A stretch of 9,743 bases of DNA, from assembly GCA_964608895.1 (NCBI GenBank), contig CAZSPT010000030.1, positions 1 to 9,743 on the forward strand. Direction: 5' to 3'. A program made the position numbers and the translations under genes. The notes beneath the pieces were generated by a model. It saw nothing but the letters and a program-made list of their open reading frames with translations. It was not told the origin of the DNA and ran no database searches. This DNA is from CAZSPT01 sp964608895 (lineage in GTDB: Bacteria > Patescibacteriota > Patescibacteriia > 2-01-FULL-39-33). Shown piece after piece: positions 5,300 through 9,743 of the stretch; position 1 is the stretch's first letter, and each line of letters opens with the position of its first letter.

Positions 5300-7426
5300 A
5301 TGCCAAGAAAGCAACCTTTGGAAAAAATTAGAAATATTGGAATTATCGCTCATATTGACGCTGGTAAGACAACCGTCACTGAACGGGTTCTTTTTTACAC
5401 CGGGAAAAAACATAAGCTCGGCGAAGTTCATGAAGGCCAGGCGGAAATGGATTGGATGAAGCAGGAAAAAGAGCGGGGAATTACAATTACCTCGGCAGCG
5501 ACTACTTGTTATTGGCCGGCCGCTGATTGGCTTGGCGGGGATGAAGCTCAAATAAACATTATTGACACTCCCGGCCACGTTGATTTCACCGCCGAAGTTG
5601 AACGAGCTTTGCGGGTTCTTGATGGCGGAGTGATTGTTTTTGACGGAGTCGCTGGAGTTGAGCCCCAATCTGAAACAGTTTGGCGGCAGTCGGAAAAATA
5701 TCGGGTTCCAAAGATAGGCTTTATCAATAAGATGGACCGAACCGGCGCCGATTTTTTCTATGATCTCAAGACGGTTCATCAGCGATTAACTCCGAACGCC
5801 CATCCAATTCAATTGCCGATCGGTTCAGCTGAAACCTTTAAAGGAATTATTGACCTCTTGGAAATGAAGGCCCGAATTTATTCAGATGATCTTGGAATTA
5901 AGTGGGAGAATGTTGAAATTCCCGAAGAAGAAAAAGCCCAGGCTGAAAAATATCGGGCCTCTTTAATTGAGGCGATTGTTGAAAACGATGAAGCTCTAAT
6001 GGAAAAATATCTTGCTGGCGAGGAAATTTCAGTTTCTGAACTTAAAAAAATTCTTAGGCGGGCGACGATTGAAAACAAAATCATTCCGATTCTTTGCGGC
6101 AGCGCCTTGAAAAATAAAGGAGTCCAATTTCTTTTAAACGCCATTGTTGAATTTTTGCCTTCTCCTTTGGAAGTTTCTCCGCCGCTCGGCCACCATCCCG
6201 ACGATGAGTCCCAGGAAGTCAAAGTGACGATTGACGATCAATCTCCTTTGGCTGGTTTGGCTTTTAAGGTGGCGAGCGATTCTTATGTCGGGAAGCTGAT
6301 TTTTTTTCGAGTTTATGGCGGAGTTTTGAAATCCGGCTCTTATATTATCAACAATTCTAACAGTCAAAAAGAACGAGTTGGTCGGATTTTAAGGATGCAC
6401 GCTAATTCTCGGGAAGAAGTTTCCGAAGTTTATGCCGGAGATATCGCAGCGATTGTCGGTTTAAAAGACGTCACTACCGGCGATACCCTTTCCGACCCTG
6501 ATTTTAAAATTTCTTTAGAGAAGATAGTTTTTCCGGAACCAGTGATTGATATTGCTGTTGAGCCGAAAAGCAAAACTGATCAAGAAAAGATGGGTTTGGC
6601 TCTCGCTCGGTTGGCTGAAGAAGACCCGACTTTTCGGGTTAAAACCGACGAGGAAACAATGCAGACGATTATTTCCGGAATGGGCGAGCTTCATTTAAAT
6701 ATTATTATTGACCGGATGAAAGAGGAGTTTAAAGTTGAAGCCAATATCGGAGCTCCTCAGGTCGCTTATCGCGAAACAATTAAGGGTACGGCTGAAGCTG
6801 AAGGAAAATATATTCGGCAGTCCGGTGGTCGGGGTCAATACGGTCATTGCTGGCTGAGAGTTGAACATTTGCCGCTGGACGAGGAAAAAGAATTTGAATT
6901 TGTCGACAAAATTAAAGGCGGAGTTATCCCGAAAGAATTTATTAAGCCGATTGAAAAAGGTATTCGGGAAGCAATGGAGCGGGGAATCATCGCCGGTTAT
7001 CCGATTATCAATGTTAAAGCGACTATTTATGACGGTTCTTATCACGAAGTTGACTCTTCAGAGGCGGCTTTCAAAATCGCCGGATCAATTGCTTTTCAAG
7101 AGGCGGTTAAAAAAGCCGAGCCGGTTATTCTGGAGCCGATTATGAAAATGGAGGTGGTTGTTCCTGAACATTTTATGGGTGATGTTGTTGGAGATTTGAA
7201 TTCCCGCCGGGCTTTGGTCGGGAAATTGGAAGATCGGGGCGAAGGAGCGGCTAAAGTAAAAGTTGTTTCCGCTGAAGTTCCTTTGGCTGAAATTTTTGGC
7301 TATACAACAACTTTACGATCAATGACCCAGGGCCGGGCATCATCTTCAATGGAATTTTTAAAATATCAGGAAGTCCCCAAAAATATTGAAGAAAAAATTA
7401 AAGGCGGCCAAGAAGAAAAAAAATAG
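5300..7426 (+). CDS. fusA: Elongation factor G
   Basis: The translocation GTPase, moving tRNA and mRNA through the ribosome after peptide transfer and helping ribosome recycling. At 708 residues it matches full-length EF-G (E. coli 704). GTPase motifs: AHIDAGKT (17-24), the switch I region ending ERGITITSA (58-66), DTPGHVD (89-95) and NKMD (143-146). Later domains show the conserved GMGELHLNIIIDRMKEEF around 6680-6730, the domain IV stretch SGGRGQYGHCWLRV around 6820-6860, and the C-terminal domain around 7140-7370 with EPIMKMEVVVPE and a final LRSMTQGRASSSMEF. No truncation or missing motif is seen. The ATG follows a run of seven T with no Shine-Dalgarno. A terminator-like hairpin lies just upstream, so expression depends on read-through or on a promoter I cannot clearly identify. 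Confidence 0.98.
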   Translation: MPRKQPLEKIRNIGIIAHIDAGKTTVTERVLFYTGKKHKLGEVHEGQAEMDWMKQEKERGITITSAATTCYWPAADWLGGDEAQINIIDTPGHVDFTAEVERALRVLDGGVIVFDGVAGVEPQSETVWRQSEKYRVPKIGFINKMDRTGADFFYDLKTVHQRLTPNAHPIQLPIGSAETFKGIIDLLEMKARIYSDDLGIKWENVEIPEEEKAQAEKYRASLIEAIVENDEALMEKYLAGEEISVSELKKILRRATIENKIIPILCGSALKNKGVQFLLNAIVEFLPSPLEVSPPLGHHPDDESQEVKVTIDDQSPLAGLAFKVASDSYVGKLIFFRVYGGVLKSGSYIINNSNSQKERVGRILRMHANSREEVSEVYAGDIAAIVGLKDVTTGDTLSDPDFKISLEKIVFPEPVIDIAVEPKSKTDQEKMGLALARLAEEDPTFRVKTDEETMQTIISGMGELHLNIIIDRMKEEFKVEANIGAPQVAYRETIKGTAEAEGKYIRQSGGRGQYGHCWLRVEHLPLDEEKEFEFVDKIKGGVIPKEFIKPIEKGIREAMERGIIAGYPIINVKATIYDGSYHEVDSSEAAFKIAGSIAFQEAVKKAEPVILEPIMKMEVVVPEHFMGDVVGDLNSRRALVGKLEDRGEGAAKVKVVSAEVPLAEIFGYTTTLRSMTQGRASSSMEFLKYQEVPKNIEEKIKGGQEEKK

Positions 7427-7451
7427 ATCATTAAGGTTTTTAAAATTAAAT

Positions 7452-7826
7452 ATGGATCAGTTGAGAAAAATCATTAGCCTTATCAAAAAAACTGGAGATA
7501 GAGTGGTTGTTTTGGATGAAAAAAGCGAATCAGGATATGTTGTTATGACTATTTCCGAGTATGAAAAGCTTATTTTAGGGCAATCAGGAGTTCAAGGCTT
7601 GACAGAGGATGAACTTTTGGCTAAAATAAACCGTGATATAGCTATTTGGAAGGATTTTCAAGAAAAGAGCCAGTTGCCGATTGATCAGTATGATTTTGCT
7701 CAAGATTTGGGAAATTTTGGTGAAATTTACCCAAAAAATGAAGATTTTTTTGAAGAAAACAATCAAAAAAATAAAGAAAATGACGAGGATCAATATTATT
7801 TTGAGCCGATTGAACAGGCAGAATAA
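7452..7826 (+). CDS. Uncharacterised acidic protein with a Phd/YefM-like N-terminus
   Basis: I do not recognise a named family for this 124-residue protein. Its first 42 residues (MDQLRKIISLIKKTGDRVVV, then SGYVVMTISEYEKL) resemble the N-terminal fold of Phd/YefM antitoxins, in which a strand reading V-x-M-S-x-x-x-Y-x-x-L precedes a helix; here VVMTISEYEKL (30-40) has the same pattern. A short amphipathic stretch TEDELLAKINRDIAIWKDF (51-69) follows, and the last third (about 95-124) is rich in E, D, N and Q and probably disordered. No toxin gene adjoins it. It begins 25 bases after fusA and precedes the tuf promoter, so it is probably cotranscribed with fusA. A longer form from ATG 7386 would overlap fusA and add only a lysine-rich, low-complexity stretch. 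Placement between fusA and tuf suggests a translation-related job, but that is inference. Confidence 0.78.
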   Translation: MDQLRKIISLIKKTGDRVVVLDEKSESGYVVMTISEYEKLILGQSGVQGLTEDELLAKINRDIAIWKDFQEKSQLPIDQYDFAQDLGNFGEIYPKNEDFFEENNQKNKENDEDQYYFEPIEQAE

Positions 7827-7849
7827 GTGGAGTAATTGTGGATAGATAT

Positions 7850-7877
7850 TTGCCAAATTAAGAAATTGTGTTATAAT
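7850..7877 (+). promoter_or_regulatory. Promoter of tuf (extended -10)
   Basis: TTGCCA (7850-7855; five of six matches) and a perfect TATAAT (7872-7877) are 16 bases apart. The -10 is extended by TGT, and the bases 7865-7877 are identical to those of the site-2 protease promoter. Transcription would start near 7884, giving a leader of about 95 bases. It separates tuf from fusA and the unknown gene. Confidence 0.75.
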
Positions 7878-7884
7878 AAAATAG

Positions 7885-7911
7885 TTTCTTAAATAAAGAA
7901 TTAATAAGAAA
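7885..7911 (+). promoter_or_regulatory. First hairpin of the tuf leader RNA
   Basis: TTTCTTA (7885-7891) pairs perfectly with TAAGAAA (7905-7911) across a 13-base A/T-rich loop. It would be at the extreme 5' end of the transcript from the predicted promoter. The stem is A/U-rich with one G-C pair, so stability is modest; it may protect the mRNA end. Confidence 0.4.
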
Positions 7912-7918
7912 AATAAGT

Positions 7919-7960
7919 TTGAGATCTGGATAAAACCCGTTGTGAAGACGGGGATCTCAA
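7919..7960 (+). promoter_or_regulatory. Second, bulged hairpin of the tuf leader RNA
   Basis: Outer stem TTGAGATC (7919-7926) pairs with GATCTCAA (7953-7960). A nine-base one-sided bulge, TGGATAAAA (7927-7935), follows on the 5' side only. Inner stem CCCGT (7936-7940) pairs with ACGGG (7948-7952) around TGTGAAG. The inner stem stacks directly on the outer stem on its 3' side. All 13 pairs are Watson-Crick and the structure ends 18 bases before the tuf ATG. There is no U-tract after it, so a leader element is more likely than a terminator. Confidence 0.65.
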
Positions 7961-7978
7961 CAAAAAGGTTATTTTAAA

Positions 7979-9166
7979 ATGGTTGAACAATTTGAAAGAA
8001 ACAAACCCCATATTAATGTGGGCACAATTGGCCATGTTGACCATGGCAAAACTACTTTGACCGCGGCAATTCTAAAGGTTTTGGCGGCTAAAGGGTTAAC
8101 CGCTCAAGACAAGACTGTTGAGCAGATTGACGCGGCTCCGGAGGAAAAAGAGCGGGGAATCACCATCGCGACCGCTCATGTTGAGTATGAGACTGAAAAA
8201 AAGCATTATGCTCACGTTGATTGTCCTGGCCACGCCGATTATATTAAAAATATGGTTACCGGAGCGGCTCAAATGGATGGAGCGATTTTAGTAGTTGCCG
8301 CGACTGACGGTCCAATGCCTCAGACCCGGGAGCATCTTTTGCTGGCCCGACAGGTTGGAGTTCCGTCAATTGTTGTTTTTATCAATAAAGTTGACCAAGT
8401 GGAAGATTCTTCCTTAATTTCACTGGTTGAAGAAGAAGTTCGGGATTTGCTTAAAAAATACGAGTTTGACGGCGATAATACTCCGATTATTCAAGGTTCT
8501 GCCTTAAAGGCTTTGGAAAATCCAGAAGGGCCGGACGCTGAACCGATTGCTAAATTAATTGAAGCTCTGGATGATTACATTCCAGAACCTGAACGGGCGG
8601 TTGACCAGGATTTTCTAATGCCGATTGAGGATATTTTCTCTATTGCTGGCCGGGGAACAGTCGTGACCGGCAGGATTGAACGGGGAGTTGTTAAACTGAA
8701 CGATGAAGTTGAAATTGTCGGTCTTCAGGATACTCAAAAAACAATTGTCACCGGAATTGAAATGTTTAACAAGTCTTTGGACGAGGGCCGAGCCGGAGAC
8801 AACGCCGGAATTCTTATCCGAGGAACCAGGAAAGATCAAGTGGAGCGGGGTCAGGTTTTGGCTAAGCCGGGTTCAATTACTCCTCATACTGAATTTGAAG
8901 CTGAAGTCTACATTTTAAGCAAAGAAGAGGGTGGACGCCACAAGCCCTTTTTCAAAGGTTATAAACCTCAATTTTACATCAGAACAACTGATGTTACCGG
9001 AGAAATTGAGCTTCCTGAAGGCACTGAAATGGTTACTCCGGGCGAAACTGTCAATTTGACGATTAAGCTGGCCAAGCCGATTGCTATGGAAGACAAGATG
9101 AAGTTCGCGATTCGAGAAGGCGGACACACTGTCGGCGCCGGTGTCGTCACTAAAATATTGAAATAA
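7979..9166 (+). CDS. tuf: Elongation factor Tu
   Basis: Delivers aminoacyl-tRNA to the ribosomal A site as a GTP complex. The 395-residue protein is full length (E. coli 394). GTPase motifs: GHVDHGKT (18-25), switch I with EEKERGITIATAHVEY (55-70) including the effector threonine T62, DCPGHADY (81-88) with the catalytic histidine H85, NKVD (136-139), and GSALKAL near 172-178. Domain II is marked by FSIAGRGTVVTGRIERG, domain III by EGGRHKPFFKGYKPQFYIRTTDVTG and the ending REGGHTVGAGVV. The start MVEQFERNKPHINVGTIGH fits the family. The nearest ribosome-binding candidate is a weak AAAGG at 7964-7968, ten bases before the ATG. It has its own promoter and folded leader, so it can be expressed separately from fusA, fitting the high demand for EF-Tu. 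Confidence 0.99.
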   Translation: MVEQFERNKPHINVGTIGHVDHGKTTLTAAILKVLAAKGLTAQDKTVEQIDAAPEEKERGITIATAHVEYETEKKHYAHVDCPGHADYIKNMVTGAAQMDGAILVVAATDGPMPQTREHLLLARQVGVPSIVVFINKVDQVEDSSLISLVEEEVRDLLKKYEFDGDNTPIIQGSALKALENPEGPDAEPIAKLIEALDDYIPEPERAVDQDFLMPIEDIFSIAGRGTVVTGRIERGVVKLNDEVEIVGLQDTQKTIVTGIEMFNKSLDEGRAGDNAGILIRGTRKDQVERGQVLAKPGSITPHTEFEAEVYILSKEEGGRHKPFFKGYKPQFYIRTTDVTGEIELPEGTEMVTPGETVNLTIKLAKPIAMEDKMKFAIREGGHTVGAGVVTKILK

Positions 9167-9184
9167 GTGGAGAGATAATTAAAC

Positions 9185-9237
9185 TGGAGACGAGGTGTTA
9201 AAAAGTTCAGACAGTAAAGAACCTTGCCTCGTCTCTA
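9185..9237 (+). promoter_or_regulatory. Bulged hairpin in the tuf-rpsJ gap (rpsJ leader or attenuator)
   Basis: Outer stem GAGACGAGG (9187-9195) pairs perfectly with CCTCGTCTC (9227-9235), extendable by a G-U and a T-A pair to 9185/9237. A nine-base 5' bulge, TGTTAAAAA (9196-9204), leads to an inner stem GTTC (9205-9208) / GAAC (9219-9222) with a ten-base loop; four bases (CTTG) are unpaired on the 3' side. It begins 18 bases after the tuf stop and ends about 30 bases before the rpsJ ATG. The following bases are T-rich (TTTGTTGTTT) but not a clean U-tract, so weak termination after tuf is possible. In E. coli the S10 leader before rpsJ is bound by L4; whether this is an equivalent is unknown. 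Confidence 0.65.
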
Positions 9238-9267
9238 AGTTTGTTGTTTAGATTTAACATTGCTTCA

Positions 9268-9612
9268 ATGGCTGAACAAGCGAGTGAATCTCAAAAATCA
9301 GAATCAACCCATCAGCGAATTCGGGTGAAGATAAAGGCCTATGACCACAAGATTATTGATGATTCGGTTAAAAAAATTGTTGAAGTCTGCCGGCGGTTTG
9401 AAGCCAAAGTCCTTGGACCGATTCCTTTGCCGACCGAGAAGAAAAAGTATACTGTCAATCGGGCGACTTTTGTCCACAAAGACAGCCGAGACCAGTTTGA
9501 AACCAGAGTTCATAAAAGAATGCTTGATATTTTTGACCCTAACGACAAAACAGTTGACGCTTTAATGAATTTGAATTTGCCGGCCGGAGTCAATATTGAA
9601 ATTAAAATGTAG
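9268..9612 (+). CDS. rpsJ: 30S ribosomal protein S10
   Basis: S10 is a head protein of the small subunit and, as NusE, joins NusB in antitermination complexes. The protein has 114 residues. The core matches the family throughout: RIRVKIKAYDHKIIDDSVKK (26 onward in sequence order after the tail), GPIPLPTEKKKYTV, HKDSRDQFETRVHKR, and LPAGVNIEIKM at the end. Before the core is an extra N-terminal tail of about 14 polar residues (MAEQASESQKSESTHQ) absent from the 103-residue E. coli protein. The ATG at 9268 is chosen; a TTG at 9241 in frame would add nine residues but lies directly after the leader hairpin. No Shine-Dalgarno is seen. It is normally the first gene of the S10 operon, so its direct position after tuf joins the str and S10 clusters. 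Confidence 0.97.
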   Translation: MAEQASESQKSESTHQRIRVKIKAYDHKIIDDSVKKIVEVCRRFEAKVLGPIPLPTEKKKYTVNRATFVHKDSRDQFETRVHKRMLDIFDPNDKTVDALMNLNLPAGVNIEIKM

Positions 9613-9637
9613 GTTTGTTTTTTAAAAATTGGATTTT

Positions 9638-9707
9638 AAGGTGAAGTCAAAGAAAGTTCCCGGAGCGGATGGCGGCCGACGGCGGGAAAACCTTTGACAG
9701 CAGCCTT
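9638..9707 (+). promoter_or_regulatory. GC-rich multi-stem hairpin after rpsJ (probable leader of the next ribosomal gene)
   Basis: Nested pairings: AAGG (9638-9641) with CCTT (9704-9707); GTCAAAG (9646-9652) with CTTTGAC (9692-9698); TTCCCG (9657-9662) with CGGGAA (9683-9688). The apical 20 bases are very GC-rich and can form a further CGG/CCG pairing (9666-9668/9676-9678). The 131 bases from 9613 to the window end hold no convincing gene and no clear promoter. By usual S10 operon order the next gene is rplC, beyond the window. No U-tract follows, so a regulatory leader or RNA-processing site is more likely than a terminator. Confidence 0.55.
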
Positions 9708-9743
9708 GAGTCAATTATAGGAGTTTAATTCCAAAAAATATCT

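Noticed and set aside
7386..7451. Upstream ATG extending the unknown gene into the end of fusA.
   Set aside because: The added residues are a lysine-rich shift-frame reading of the fusA tail; ATG 7452 gives a clean start after a 25-base gap.
7452..7826. A toxin-antitoxin pair based on the Phd-like N-terminus.
   Set aside because: No toxin gene flanks it, and its neighbours are fusA and tuf. The likeness is limited to a short N-terminal stretch.
9158..9180. A promoter for rpsJ with GATAAT at 9174-9179.
   Set aside because: No acceptable -35 box lies 16-18 bases upstream; the only TTGAAA is too close.
9641..9697. A GTG-started 18-codon open frame in the leader after rpsJ, ending in TGA, as a leader peptide.
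   Set aside because: It overlaps the stems of the hairpin, has no ribosome binding site, starts with GTG and shows no regulatory codon run. Chance is the simplest explanation.
9718..9723. TAGGAG as the ribosome binding site of the next gene.
   Set aside because: No ATG, GTG or TTG follows within the remaining 20 bases, so the spacing would be too long.

Overview
The window reads as chromosomal core-genome DNA from an uncultivated bacterium, most likely a member of the Candidate Phyla Radiation (Patescibacteria). This is an inference from several signs: a short S12 insertion of the kind I associate with that group, a ComEC split into two genes, a one-domain CheY-like regulator, very compact spacing, almost no Shine-Dalgarno sequences, and a small conserved gene of unknown function inside the str operon. 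The standard code fits: all twelve genes read through without internal TGA, and all end in TAA or TAG.

Layout. Positions 1-2291 hold the two halves of the DNA-uptake protein ComEC: the membrane channel part (its N-terminus lies outside the window) and a membrane-anchored metallo-beta-lactamase part, joined by an overlapping TAATG. Next come a stand-alone receiver-domain protein (2327-2743) and a nucleoside diphosphate kinase (2754-3239). A symmetric terminator at 3299-3325 separates ndk from a converging 57-residue gene on the minus strand, rpmB (L28, 3319-3492). A divergent promoter region (about 3521-3608) serves rpmB leftward and a site-2 protease-like membrane metallopeptidase rightward (3630-4262).

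From 4266 the translation block begins: a promoter, then rpsL and rpsG, an intrinsic terminator or attenuator at 5246-5279, fusA, an acidic unknown protein with a Phd/YefM-like start (7452-7826), a new promoter with a folded leader, tuf, another folded leader, and rpsJ. The window closes in a third folded, GC-rich leader, most likely ahead of rplC, which lies outside. This is the str operon joined directly to the start of the S10 operon.

The genes supply the ribosome decoding site (S12, S7), both elongation GTPases (EF-G, EF-Tu) and S10. The non-coding elements are the most notable part. The block is not one plain operon but is divided by a terminator before fusA, a promoter before tuf, and three successive RNA structures before tuf, rpsJ and the next gene. 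Two of these share an outer stem, a nine-base one-sided bulge with similar sequence, and an inner stem-loop. I found no mobile element, CRISPR array, tRNA or rRNA, and no clearly foreign island.
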